Origin: Sordaria brevicollis
Taxonomy: Eukaryota > Ascomycota > Sordariomycetes > Sordariales > Sordariaceae
DNA length: 64,000 bases
NCBI GenBank assembly: GCA_033439795.1
Contig: JAUTDP010000003.1
Coordinates: 1,426,001 to 1,490,000, forward strand
Direction of reading: 5' to 3'
Every line of letters starts with the position of its first letter. Position 1 is the first letter of the stretch. Positions 1 to 11,207 of this stretch are shown in pieces. Below the pieces are notes generated by a model, which was given only the letters and a program-made list of their open reading frames with translations, was not told the DNA's origin and ran no database searches. The position numbers and the translations under genes are program-made.

Positions 1-243
1 CCTTGCTTCTGCTCTGCCTGCGAAGTACCACACCCTCATCAATATCGCGACGTTGACATTTGGGAAGGCATTCCCCGCGGCCGGTCGAGGTCGTACTCGG
101 TGTCGGAGGAATCCTCATCTTCTGGCTCATCGGTAGGTACCATGGAAACTCAGATGACCCTCGATATGGGGATGTACGCAGAGTGGCGTTGGGTCGGTAA
201 ATTAAAGATCCATTTGACTGACCCATCACTCTACTTAGTGTAG
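1..243 (+). CDS. Possible 3' end of an unidentified gene (partial)
   Basis: Frame 1 is open from the window edge to a TAG at 241-243. It encodes a Cys-containing start followed by a Ser/Arg/Glu-rich low-complexity stretch. A plausible splice donor (gtaggt) lies near 133, so the true exon may end there and the rest may be intron. No domain is recognisable. It is called only because the frame is open with fungal-looking codon use; it could be untranslated sequence. Confidence 0.3.
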   Translation, partial: PCFCSACEVPHPHQYRDVDIWEGIPRGRSRSYSVSEESSSSGSSVGTMETQMTLDMGMYAEWRWVGKLKIHLTDPSLYLV

Positions 244-765
244 GACCGCCAATAGGAGGACAATAATGTGGTTCTAGGTGAGTTGACCCCCATCTGTTAC
301 CTCGTCTGGCAGAAATGCCGCTCCTGATGTGAGCAAAACAAGGTAGGTAAATCGAACTGTACGATAGATGGTAACTGAGTGTGCATAATTGGATTGGATA
401 CGCTAAAGACAAAAACATGGAAGAGATATACAAAATTAGAAGATTGAAAAGAAGTTTGTTTACCGCAACGTCCCCGTCGTCTTAGAACCTTGATAGCTGA
501 CATGTGACCAGGGAACGATCCCTCGCAATGGAAGGTGACAAATTCAACCCCAAATCCTGCAGATAGTCATCTTGGGATGAGTGCCCGTCACTGATCCTTT
601 TGGCTTGTTTCCTTATTCTTGTCTCATTTTCGTTGTCTGCTTTCTTTGTGTCACTCTTGAGTTTCAAAACTCGCACCCCCCCCCCCTTGTTACTGGAGCT
701 AACTTTTGTGCTTAATGACCAACTTCCTTGACCAAATCACAGGCCTTTCGCCTCACTCGAGGAGA
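244..765. other. Intergenic stretch
   Basis: No gene is supported here. There is a C-homopolymer near 677-687. The short ORFs on the minus strand show no family features. The right part is the 3' flank of the ankyrin gene. Confidence 0.6.
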
Positions 766-2487
766 CTATAGATCGTCGTCACTGAGTGTAGCAAGGTCTC
801 TACCGACAAAACATGAATCTTCCATATACAGCTGTAACAGCTCCTCACTGACCTCGTATGAAGGCATTTCAGGCTCAGGCTCAGGCGAATACTGCCTTGC
901 CCTGACTAATCTGCCCCCATTTCTTTCCCACCCTGTCCATTTCAACAAGATTCTCTTGCGCCCTTCCCATGAGCCCCTCTGGACAATGAATCCTCGGCCC
1001 CAAGGATCTGGTCCCGGGCGCAATTCACTGTGCTCCGGTCCTCGGGCCCTTTCCACGACCGTTGCTTTCTCTGCCCGGAAGGATCTTACAACCTCCTCCA
1101 TCCATTCCTTGGCTTTGGCTACTGACTCCTCCGAAACCCCATTTTCCAACACTGGATGTCCCTGGACAGCATTCTTCAACATGACCTTGACCATCTTCAA
1201 CGCCCACAGTCTCCGGTTCAGAGAGATGTGTTCACTACCATACGACATTGCGTTTCCTAAAGGTGTTCGGCCTTCAGCATCTTGAATATCGAGGAACGCG
1301 CCACGACGAAGCAGTTCGGCTACGTGTTCTCTATGCCGGCGGCCTCGACCTTCGTGTTCGTACAAAAGTGAGGGGTCACCCTCGTAAAGCCGGGATTCTT
1401 GCAATAACGGTTCCTGTTCAGCGTGCCTGACCAAAAAATGCAATGGGCTCTGCCAGCGCGGATGTGCGTTGACTGGATCAGGTCTATTGCCGTTGATCTC
1501 CGCGCCGAGGTCGAGGGCTTTGTAGAAGGCGTTACATATTCCGTAACGCTTCAAGGTGTAGAGCAAGAAGCTCACGCATGGACTTCCGCCAGTCCATTCA
1601 GCAGTGGACGGGAGCGGCCCGAGGCTGGCGCCTGCACGGACTAACAAGGCGAAAACTTCTCTCATGTGCTCGAGGTGGAAGAAATCGATAGTGAACTGAA
1701 GAAGGGTAAGCTGACGCTTGCCGACCGAATTGAGTGCCGAGGATCTTGCACTTTCAGAGGTTGTGCCCTGTGCCAAGTGGTCAAGGACCACCTTTAACAT
1801 GGCCAAGGGTTCTTGTTTGTTATCCTTTCTATAAGTGTCCAGCTCGCTCATCAGGACGGCATGAAGGATATGTTCGCCGTCAATCTGCTCTGCCACCTCG
1901 AGAGAAGCTCCGCGTTCCAGCAGCACCCGGAGCGTCGACACGTGCCCGGCGCAAACTGCCAGGTGCACTATCGAGCGGCGTCCTTCCGAAGGAGGGTCGC
2001 TCATGTTGCAGCACCGGCAAATATCGACTGCAGGATTTTCGGCGCCGCCGGCATCGACGTTGGCTCCCTGGTCAAGAAGCCACTGCACAGCATCAACATG
2101 CCCATTGTGGACAGCAGTCTGCAGTGCTGAGGCCCATCCATAGCAAGAATCTAGGCAGGTCCGGCGTACAGGATGTCGCCAACCGAGTCGGCCGTTGGCA
2201 TGCTTGACCTGTTTATCGTGGTCGGCTCCGTAGGCTTTTGCCTGTGCCATAACGGGGATGGAACCATGCCGGGCTCCCCACATTAGAGCGTAGTCGCATG
2301 CGGGCAAAGAGTTGTCCCCTTTCTCGCGAACCAGGGCCAGATATAGCGCTGGCTCGTAAGATGAACGGAGGGATCTTGATGTCCTGGAGAGCGCGGATAG
2401 GGCCTTGAGGCTACCATCTTCTTTGAGGTTGTTGCTGACGAGAACGTGTAGCTCCTGTGGGAGACGTAAGAAGAGGGGGGTGTGCAT
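766..2487 (-). CDS. F-box-like / ankyrin-repeat protein
   Basis: Single-exon ORF of 573 codons starting at ATG 2485-2487. Residues about 5-45 (FLRLPQELHVLVSNNL, then a Leu/Ser/Arg-rich helix region) fit an F-box-like N-terminus. Ankyrin-type units follow: ALQTAVHNGHVDAVQWLLDQ near 121-140, IVHLAVCAGHVSTLRVLLER near 173-192, and weaker ones near 260-300 and 400-440. The C-terminal third is charged and looks disordered. F-box proteins with ankyrin repeats are common in filamentous ascomycetes, usually as suspected SCF ubiquitin-ligase substrate adaptors; that role here is inference from architecture. It is convergent with nothing obvious and is followed on the same strand by paralogue A upstream. 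No RIP-type stop codons are seen. Confidence 0.8.
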   Translation of the reverse strand: MHTPLFLRLPQELHVLVSNNLKEDGSLKALSALSRTSRSLRSSYEPALYLALVREKGDNSLPACDYALMWGARHGSIPVMAQAKAYGADHDKQVKHANGRLGWRHPVRRTCLDSCYGWASALQTAVHNGHVDAVQWLLDQGANVDAGGAENPAVDICRCCNMSDPPSEGRRSIVHLAVCAGHVSTLRVLLERGASLEVAEQIDGEHILHAVLMSELDTYRKDNKQEPLAMLKVVLDHLAQGTTSESARSSALNSVGKRQLTLLQFTIDFFHLEHMREVFALLVRAGASLGPLPSTAEWTGGSPCVSFLLYTLKRYGICNAFYKALDLGAEINGNRPDPVNAHPRWQSPLHFLVRHAEQEPLLQESRLYEGDPSLLYEHEGRGRRHREHVAELLRRGAFLDIQDAEGRTPLGNAMSYGSEHISLNRRLWALKMVKVMLKNAVQGHPVLENGVSEESVAKAKEWMEEVVRSFRAEKATVVERARGPEHSELRPGPDPWGRGFIVQRGSWEGRKRILLKWTGWERNGGRLVRARQYSPEPEPEMPSYEVSEELLQLYMEDSCFVGRDLATLSDDDL

Positions 2488-2882
2488 TTCAGTACCGTGC
2501 TGGGGTGTTGTGGTGTGACTTATAATAGGGAAATAATCAGAGAGAGGGTAATCGAGAGGTAAGTCATGGAAGGGAAAGAAGAGAAAACAGATTGGGGGTT
2601 GAAGCTAACTTAAATGTGCTAGGTATGCCGCCACACAGCCATCCTTGCACAACCGCATTTTATTACACTGTTAACGAATCTCAACTCTGATTGGCTGCTC
2701 AACTTCCTCCGCGGTGGCAGCCTAAACCGAGTCCCCAATGAGGTTCAGCTTGGCTCACTTCCCTCTTATTCTTATCCACTTGGTCCTCGGTTAGACCGCC
2801 AAAACCGTACTCCTCGATCTTATCATACATAGTCAGAACAACGCCTTATTCAACAGCTTGGACAAAATCCTCCTCCCAATCA
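2488..2882. other. Intergenic: promoter of ankyrin gene and 3' flank of paralogue A
   Basis: 395 bp with no ORF of note. It holds the upstream region of the minus-strand ankyrin gene and the terminator region of paralogue A. A CCAAT-like element in reverse orientation (attggct) is present near 2690. No repeat was found. Confidence 0.5.
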
Positions 2883-5800
2883 TCAGTCCTCTGTCAAGTC
2901 GATGACATCTACGCCATCACGAGACCTTTTTACTCCTGCCACTGGTGCAGGTGTTCCCGCAACATTCCCCGACGACGACTCCAGCGGCGTCGGTGTTGGT
3001 GCTGCCGCACTGGTGCCTCCTGCAGCAGAAGTACTTGAGGACACAGTCGGGGTGGCGGTCTCACTATAGGCATCCCTCATACCCATGATGTTATCATACT
3101 CTTCACCAAGCAAGCCCCTCAACTCGGGCGTGAGCGGGGACCGCGTCTTCGCAAACATCTCGAACCTCCCGTCCGCGTACGCCTTCCTCTGCTTCCATGC
3201 CTTCATCCGCTGGTCATGCGCCCTGAACGTCTTGGTGACCACCAGGGTGTGCGGGATCGTGTTCCGCTCAGACAGGTGCGTGCAATCGATTCTCTCCCCA
3301 TCGAGCTTGTTGTGCAGGTGTTGCCGTCTGGCCTTGTTGACGGCGAAGCGGCCAACGGAGCGGGTGGGGCTTTCCAGGAACTGGTTGAGGAGGTTGCAAT
3401 CGCCGCAGGAGCACCGGACGCGCGGGCGGATGAGCGAGTTGGAGGAGACGGGCTGCCTGCCGACGAAGTGGTTGATGTACCGGGTGAGGATGGAGCGGTA
3501 GAGGGATTGATACAGGGGCGTAGTGTAAGGGATGCCGTTGGCCGTGATTAGCGGGATGAGCGACCAGAGGAGCGGAAGCCAGAAGTCATGCATCTCGTCG
3601 ACGGGAAGACGAGGGACGGCGGCGTTGAGACTGGTTATGAGTTGTGTAGCCAGATCGCCGTCGCCGTTTTCATTGTCTTCCTTGGTGCTGACTCTGATAA
3701 GCGTGGAGTAAAAGTCGAGCAAGTCGTCCAGGGAGATGGCCGTTCGAAGTTCATCTGCCGTGGGGCCGTTTGCGGCGCTGCCGTAATAGCTCAACCTCCG
3801 GCGTTTGTTGTGGTCAATTTTCATGCCGGTTTCGGTCTTGATCTTGGACAAATCGGCCCCGGCAATGAATTTCTTGGCTACCGTGATGTAGATGGCCTTG
3901 ACGTTGTCATACGGGATCGTGCCGTTGGCGCCTTCGCCCCATAGACGGGCCAGGAAGGAAATGAAGAAGGCGATTGATTGACGCGCTGGATCCAGTGACG
4001 GTACAACGCTTCAAGGAGGTGTTAGAAAATATCTTGCACCGAAACACGGGGTGAAGGAAAAAAAAAAAGAAATAAAAACATACCTAGTAGAGAGGAAGCG
4101 CGATGGATCCGGCGCCATCAAAGCCATGTCAATCATGGTGTCGGCGTCGTCAGAACCAATCTCCTTATCCGCAGTCAAGGAGGTATTGAGGCAAGACTTG
4201 AGCATGTCGTCCGCCCATTCCGATATTTCACTACGTAGTTCGACGGACCAACCCTCCTCTTCCGGGCTCGGGGTGAGATCTCGGACGGCTTGTAATTGCT
4301 CGGGCAGATACGGATATTGCTCGACAGCGGAAGTGAGCCTAGTAGCGGGCGCGCAGTTGTTTGTTAGTTTTCTTTTTCCTTCTCTTCCAGCAAATAGGCG
4401 CATATCAAGGTGAAGGCATGGAAAGCTTACCCTTTCCGAATATCACGGAACGCCGAGTCCGAGGTTGAAGTCTTGAGCCAATTCTTAACCCATGCCGAAA
4501 ACGTGGTGGGAAGTGCACCCCCATGTTTGCTGCAGGCCTTTTCAAGGAACTCGAAGTTTCCGAGCAGGATTGCCGCCTGGATCGCACTCTCGAGGTCTTT
4601 TCCGTCAAGTAGTTTGGGTTTTGTTTCCCCGGAATACATTCTGTACGTATAGCTTGGGCGTTCTGGAGCTGCTGGTGGTGGTGACCAATAACGATCGCAA
4701 AGCTCGACGACTGCGGAAAAGTACCGCGTGGCGCGGTCCTTGTGGGAGTGCATATACTCGAGGGTTGCTCGGGCGAAGTAGCCGATTAGCGATCGGGCGG
4801 AGGCTTCCTTGCTGGTGGTGGAGTACGAGTATGTGTCCTTTTCGTTGTTGTTGTTGAAGAAGGAAGAGATGGAGTCGGATGGGACGAGGAGGATAGCCTG
4901 TGAGAAGCGGGTTTAGTGGTCATGGATACCATGGAAAAGAAGGAAAGAAATAAAGTTGCTTACACTGATGCGGTACCAATGGGTTGCTTGGGGGCCCTGT
5001 TAAGTAGTTAGGTCAGTAACCTCTAAGCTCGTTTTGTTTTTGATGGGGAAAAAGGGAAAGACGTTGCTCACAGAGTTGCCCATATAGCCCTCGTACTCTT
5101 CTTTGGGCTCAACCGCGCTGAACACGTCCTCGCTGACCTGAAGCATATCGTCCGCATCTAGCGGTAAGCTTTCGACAACCTTCCTACCCTCCAGATCTCG
5201 AACGGTCTTGACACTGTAGGTGGTGTCACAAATATCTTCCAGAGGGTGAAAGGATTTATCATCACCACCACCACCACCATAGTCGTCCTCCTCTTCGCTG
5301 TCCTCACCCCACCCGCCGCCGCGATAACCCCACCGATTCCTCCTGTCCCAAGGATCATAGCCGTCCCACTCACACGATCCCATCTCTTCCTTCTCCAAGA
5401 GGGTCAAAAACACTTCAAACCCAAGCTCCTTACCCAGGCTGCTCAGCACCTGACCAACCGCCAAGTCGCGCGTCTTGAGGTTATTCAACCTTACGCTTGC
5501 CTCAGTATACTCGTGGTCCAGCGCATAATAAAGACCACTCTTGCGCGTCTCAACCGGTTCCCGTAGCCACTTGCGCAGTGTATGTCGAAGCGCCCTAGTC
5601 TCGTCGCGCACCAGCCCAGCTGACGGACGAACGGCTTTGGGATCAAGCGCCAAGTTGTACGTCAACACCCATCGGTACCCGGACTCAACTGGTAACACCT
5701 CGTGGTGCACGTCCGAGTACCAGGTGATGAAGGACTGGGTGGTGTCGGACGTCTTGAACGTTTTTTTCTCGCCGCAGTGCTTGACCACCACGTCCCCCCC

Positions 5801-6463
5801 TTGGTGGGCAGACGGCAGCGAGACGACCAAGGTGCCGAACATTCCCGGGACTTTCTCAGTGTCGGTGTGGCTCTTGAACATGGCGCCGCGCTCGTAGAGG
5901 AGCATCTTGTAGATCTCGGCGCGGATCGGGGAGTTGATGATGCCCAGGTCGCTGGCGACGTCGTTGATGATGGATTGGAGATAGCCTGGCCAGTTAGGGT
6001 CGGTGAAGGTAAATTGGGATGCGTCGAGTTCCCAGGTGTTGCGGACGCTGGTGTCGACGACGGTCTCGGATCCTTTGCCGAAGGGAGCTTGGCGGGCTTT
6101 GGATATCAGCTGCCGGGCTTGGGTCTCGTGCAGAGGCATGGATATGGGACCAATGCCGTCAACGTGAAGTCCGGCGGGGGGTGTTTCCTTGAGCGGGCGG
6201 AAGGAGGCGAAGGAACCGGCGACTTTGACGTTGTCGAGGGCTTCGCAAAGGTCCTTCATGAGGTTGACTTTGTAGCCGTTGGAGCTTAGCTCACTTGCCA
6301 CGCTTTCTGGGTCGGACTCATGATTCCTGTCCTCCTCGGTGACGTCTGGTAGTTGATTGACGAAGGAGGCATTGGTGATGGTTTGAAGAGCAGAGCGGGG
6401 AGCAGAGTCAACGTTCCCTTCCTGGACTGCAGGTGGTTCTTGTGGTTGTTGGTTGTCGGCCAT
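2883..6463 (-). CDS. Paralogue A: 2OG-Fe(II) dioxygenase with long conserved C-terminal region
   Basis: Five exons read leftward: 6463-5072, 4996-4964 (33 nt), 4897-4431, 4338-4084, 4008-2883. Together they give 1091 codons (1090 aa) with all phases closing. ATG 6463 was chosen because B starts with the same MAD sequence; an upstream in-frame TTG is not a likely start. Residues ~80-275 form a prolyl-4-hydroxylase-type double-stranded beta-helix: HTD (H199, D201) and distal H254 with R264 in an HEVLPVESGYR context, i.e. the Fe(II) triad and the 2-oxoglutarate arginine. A Gly/Asp/Glu-rich insert follows near residue 385. The remaining ~600 residues have no family I recognise but are conserved in B. 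The protein ends with DVIDLTED, a SUMO-interacting-type motif. The substrate is unknown. The dioxygenase assignment is firm from motifs; the biological role is open. Confidence 0.88.
4964..4996 (-). other. 33-nt microexon of paralogue A
   Basis: It encodes 11 residues (GPQATHWYRIS) between an intron ending in AACAG and a donor GTAAGC. It is supported because B has a microexon of exactly the same length and phase at the matching place (9491-9523, EPPLTNWRRVH). Confidence 0.75.
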
Positions 6464-7404
6464 GATGGGCGAGACGATGGAGAGCCTCGGGTCAATGCAG
6501 ACGGATGGCAAGAGACAGGCCGGTGTGTCGCTGGCCGTGAAGAAAAGAACCTCGCAGGAGGAAGAAGTGCGGTTGAAGAAGAGGAGAGTGGCTTGTACAT
6601 ATTTAAGGCATCCAAAATCAACCCCAATTCCCGTTTATGCGCGTCAACGATGTCCGATTATCATGTACAAAAGTCGTGGTGGAGTTAAACATTGATGTCC
6701 GTTTGTGGGAGTTCCTAATCCACTTATACAGCAGCTATTGGTGGTTAGCACTAACAGATACGTACTAGTAGTGTACGTTCTCGTGTTAGTGCTAGGGCTC
6801 TGCTCTGGTACCAGCCGTGAATGCACTACCTCTAACTAGCGCAGCAATTATGCGTCAAACGTATCACTTCGACGTAAAGCGTTTGACTCTACAAACGACC
6901 GGACGTGGTATGGACATTCCTTCATCAATATGGCCTACGAGCCCGGACTTGTCTTCGGGAACTTATCACAATATTTTTAGACAGCTTGATGAGGCAGATG
7001 AGACCTGTTGTCTCCCTTCATGGAAATAAAAAGCACCGGATGCAACTTACGGCGGAGGTTACAGGTCCCTGGTCCCTGTGGGCTAATTCTAGTGTGTCAT
7101 TTACGGCCCGGGCACTTCCCGTTCCCGTCCCACCTCACCCACCGGGGCCGGTGTCTTACTCCCGGTCATGTGAATTTCTCCGGACTATTTAACCCCGACC
7201 CTTTTTCTCTCCCAGAAGGGAATATTTGGTGCGCGCCATGATGCTTGATTCTACGATGCCTATCCAGAATTCCACTATGCCAAAACATGTTTCATTATCC
7301 AGTGACTTATGTACTTATGTAGCTCCAAGCCTTGTATATCATCAATCATATGTTTCGTCAACTTCATGCCTCAACGCTAGCCAGCTGTCATTCCAACGAC
7401 GTCA
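6464..7404. promoter_or_regulatory. Upstream region of A and 3' flank of B, with blocks conserved upstream of B
   Basis: No gene is seen. Two blocks recur upstream of B: 6785-6825 (starting gttagtgct, containing ctctggtacc) matches 10635-10685, and 7054-7083 (containing ggtccctgtggg) matches 11257-11286. They lie at similar places relative to the start codons, so the A/B duplication carried several hundred bp of upstream DNA. Whether these blocks regulate transcription is inference. Confidence 0.6.
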
Positions 7405-10352
7405 TTAATCACTTGTCAAGTCAACAATATCCTGGCCGTCGCCAAAGGTAATACTCCGCCTTCTCCTGATTCCTGCCACTGCCGGGGGATTGTACCGACT
7501 ACTTGATCCAGAAGCAGCACCCGCCGCCCTATGACCTGCCCTGACATGCCCTGTTGCAGACACCGTATGTCTTGATGCCGATGCCGTGCTCGCAGAGTTG
7601 TTGTTCGAGGCAGCAGCCGCCCTCTCCACCGCCGCCCTCGCCGCAGCCGCCCTCGGACTTTCGATATACGCATCCTCCAAACCCACGATCTTGTCATACT
7701 CATTCCCCAACAAGGCTTTCAATGCCGGATACCTTGAAAACTGGCGTATCTTCTTTTCGGCAAATTCTTTTCGTCCTTTCCATTCCCTGAGTTGCTGCGC
7801 CTGTTGCTTAAAAGTCTTGGTGATGACCAGAGTGTACGGAGTAGTTTGGGAGTGCGATATGTGCGTGCAGTCGATGTTGTGGTAGTCCAGCATCTGGTGA
7901 ATATGTTTTCGGCGTTCCTTGTTGACTCTCCACTCATCAATACGCTGCGTAGGGCTCTGGAGGAAGGCGTTAAGGTCCGGGCAGTCGATGCAGAAGAAGT
8001 CGCGACAGTTGACGCGCGGGCGGACCAGCGAGGTAGATTGGGCGGGTTGTTTGCCGACGTAGTTCTTGATGTAGCGATTCAGCATGGAGCGATACAGGGA
8101 TTGGTATGCGGCTGTGGTGGTGAGAGGAGTGACAGCGTTAGCGCTCAGGTCGGGGATAAGGTGGACGAGGAAGGGTAGCCAGAGGTAGTGCATGTGGTCG
8201 ATGGGCAGTCGGGGAACTACGTCGTTGAGCTTGGTTATGAAGAGCGTAACTGGGTTGTCTTCATCGTCTTCTGCGGTGCTTATTTTGGCTAGCGTCTCGT
8301 AGAAGCGGAGGAGGTCTGCGAAGTCGATCGTCATTCGCATTTGCCCCGATGTGGGATTTGCGGTTCTGCTGGGAGAGCTGCTGCTGGTCCGTTGCCGCTT
8401 GTTGGTGGTGGCGTGCTCGAGCTTAAGCCCACCTATGCACGTCGCTTTGGAGAAGTCTGCCGAGACGAGAAATTGCTTGGCGAAAGTCTTGCAAGAGGCT
8501 TTGAGGTCGTCAACAGGAATCCTGCTGCCGGTTGAACCTTCTTTCCAAAGCCAGTAGATTAAGGAGATGAAAAAGGCGACTGAGTGACGTGAGGGGTCGA
8601 GCAATGGGATTACACTTGGGGGAGAGTTAGTTGATATTCAACATATGAAGCATAACGATGGACGGGAGAGACACGTACTGGGTGGAGAGAAATCGTAAGG
8701 GATCCTGGTTTTTCATAGCCAGATGGACTATAAAGTTCCCGTCGTCACCAGCGAGTTCTTTATTCTCTAATGTGTCTTTCAGGCACTCCAGCCGCTTGTC
8801 GTGCACCCAGGCGTAGACTCTAGTACGTAGGCTGGCAGACCAGCCCGCCTCTTCGTGTTTGTAGGTGAAGTTCTCGAGAGCTATTAGCTGACTGGGAAAA
8901 TAGGGATATCGATCGATGATTGAAGTGAGCCTAGCAGTTCGTTGGTGTCAAGTTAGTGTCCGTTCATTCCTTCAAAGGTAAATGTAGGGGAAAGCATTTA
9001 TAACCTACCCTGTTTCCAATATGTTGTCGAACACCGAATCCTCTGAATCCTTGAGCCAGTTCTTGGCCCATGTAAAAAACGATGCCGGGACCACATCTCC
9101 ATCCTTCATACAAGTAGTTTCGAAGAATCCTTGGTCTGCAAACTCCAGTGAAACCTTGAGAATGTTGGCGACAACATCGCCATTGATCTTTATTGTGTTT
9201 GACCGTTGCCCGTGCCGTTCATTCCTTAACTCCCACAGGTCGTCGCAGAAGTTCTTTGTGCATTTGAACAAAACCTCTGCACGCTGTATATTTACTTTCG
9301 TGTAGCGCAAGCTTGCCCTGACACCATAGTTGATTAGAGATGAGAGAGTGACGTTTGATAGGTCTAGGGCAGTTCCAGTGAAAAATTGGTAGACCGAGGT
9401 CGATGGGACCAGAAGAAAGGCCTGTGAATGCCGGCAGTTAGTGATGGGAGCCATAGAGGAAGCGAGAGATAAAAGTTACAGAATGCATACGTGGACGCGG
9501 CGCCAATTTGTCAATGGTGGCTCCTGTTGAGTAGGTAGACACGTTAGTAATAGCTTCGCAGCGATTTCGGAGGCAAGTTGTCGAAGACCCAGGTATCCTT
9601 ACAGAGTTGCCGTGAAAGCCCTCGGTCTCTTCCTTTAGCTGCTGCTCGGGGAAGACATCCTCGAACACGTCCCTGTATTCCCCCTTGCGCATGAGAATGT
9701 CCTTGTCTAGGTTCAGATCTAGACCATTGGCGACTGGCTCACCATGCATGTCCTGGACGGTTTTGACCCGATAAGAGGTTTCTATCGGATTGTTGAGATC
9801 CATGAAATGGTAGTCCTTTTCCTCGCTCTCCTCTTCGCTGGCAGGGTACCTGTCATGGAACGTTGAATGGTCGATCTCGTTGTAGCCAATCTCTTCCTGC
9901 TCAAGTTGAGCGATGTAGACTTCGAAGTCGAGTTCCTGGCAAACGCTTTCCAAGACGTGACCAAGGACCTTATCGCTCCCCCCCAGGGTGCTGAGCTTGA
10001 TGCTTGGCTCGTCGTCGTATACGTGGTCCAGAGTATAATAAAGGCCATTCTGGCGCGACTGATTGGGCTCATCGAGCCATTTGCGCAGAGTGCGCCGAAG
10101 ACTTTTAGTATTTGAGCGCTCAAGAGCGGCAGAACGAGGAAGCCGTTTGAGTTTATCGAGAGCCTTGGTCAGATCATCTTTGAGGCTGACGGCGTAGCTC
10201 TCGGTGCTTAGTTCGCTTGTTACGCTGTCTTGGTCAGACTCATCCTTGATCTGGGTCTCTTCGGTTTCGCTGCCATCACTTAGGGAGCTAGCGGAGGGAG
10301 AATCCGAGTCGGAGGCGACATCAGAGTCGGAGGGGACATCGGAGTCGGCCAT
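7405..10352 (-). CDS. Paralogue B: same architecture as A but dioxygenase domain missing
   Basis: Five exons: 10352-9603, 9523-9491 (33 nt), 9421-9009, 8930-8679, 8614-7405. They give 886 codons (885 aa) with every phase closing. It aligns with A from the Glu/Ser-rich N-terminus (SVTSELSTESYAVSLKDDL against SVASELSSNGYKVNLMKDL) up to about residue 70. It then jumps to the A segment RALRHTLRKWLREP (B: KSLRRTLRKWLDEP) and stays colinear to the end. The missing part corresponds to A residues ~82-276, i.e. the complete dioxygenase fold with all metal and 2OG ligands. The C-terminus DIVDLTSD repeats the terminal motif of A. The reading frame is intact with no RIP stops, so B is probably expressed as a non-catalytic relative. 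It is transcribed in the same direction as A, ~940 bp upstream of it. Confidence 0.85.
9491..9523 (-). other. 33-nt microexon of paralogue B
   Basis: It encodes EPPLTNWRRVH between acceptor CAACAG and donor GTATGC. Length and phase match the microexon of A. Confidence 0.72.
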
Positions 10353-10865
10353 GGTAAAGACGATCCGAGCGGCCAGGGCCTTTGCTGTTAGATCAATGAA
10401 GGGATGCAGAACCGTTAGCCAGGAAATGAAAGAATCAGAGAACAGCCTCAATGTCAAAGACGCGATGGGAGTGAGAGACGCGTTGAAGAGAAGATGGTTG
10501 GAGGAAAGAAGTGAGAGGTGGGGTTTTTAAAGATCATTCGAAGCTTTGTGTAGTTCGTAATGGGGAAAGCATCTGCAGGGAACATCCTATGGGCACGGGT
10601 ACTAACACTGGTGCGAGGAATTTAGCCGGACCTGCGTTAGTGCCAGTGCTTTGCTCCGGTACCGACCAGATACCTGTTAATGCACGTCACCCAACAGTGT
10701 TGGAAGGTACAAACGGACTCAATTGATATCGCCCTCCCATCCCTTGAGGTTCTTGCTTGTCCAAAGCGAAGAAAAAATCGGCAAATTAGCTGAATAATAT
10801 CACTGGTAATGCGATGAAGTCGAGTGTACCTCTAGGTTTCAACATTCCGTCCCAAGTGGAACGTA
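10353..10865. promoter_or_regulatory. Proximal upstream region of B
   Basis: It contains the conserved block 10635-10685 (gttagtgccagtgctttgct... with ccggtaccgacc), the counterpart of 6785-6825 upstream of A. No ORF is supported. Confidence 0.55.
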
Positions 10866-11207
10866 CAGTAGATACCCCTATTTCTACAAGTAATCTGGGC
10901 AGCCAGTTTCCTTGCATTTAATGGGGATTTTGCAGAAGGGGGGGTCTATATATTGACTACCCAGAAGCTGTCGGCCACTCTCAAAGCGAGCCGGGGCTTC
11001 AAAAAGTGGAGTAAGTGGCCTGGTTGAGGGCTTGGCAATGTTCTATCCCAGCAAAATTGCACCCCTGTACCTGCAAATCCGGGCTTGGAGCCTTGCAATT
11101 TGCAGTTTGCAGCTCCAGTATTGGAAAATAATTCGGGCAGCAAATTTTCTTGCATATAATGGGGGATTTGCAGAAGAGGGGGGTTGCAGAAGCAGGGGTA
11201 TCTACTG
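10866..11207. mobile_element. 342-bp MITE-like element with TA target duplication
   Basis: The left end reads CAGTAGATACCCCT (10866-10879). The right end is its perfect inverse (11194-11207), and similarity continues to 18 of 20 positions. TA flanks both ends (10864-10865, 11208-11209), as expected of Tc1/mariner-superfamily insertions. Inside, a ~45-bp block (gggcagc...cttgcat...aatgggg...tttgcagaag) occurs twice in direct orientation (10898-10938, 11136-11176). No coding capacity. The spacing between the two conserved upstream blocks is 229 bp at A and 572 bp at B; the excess of 343 bp equals this element plus its duplication. Confidence 0.82.
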
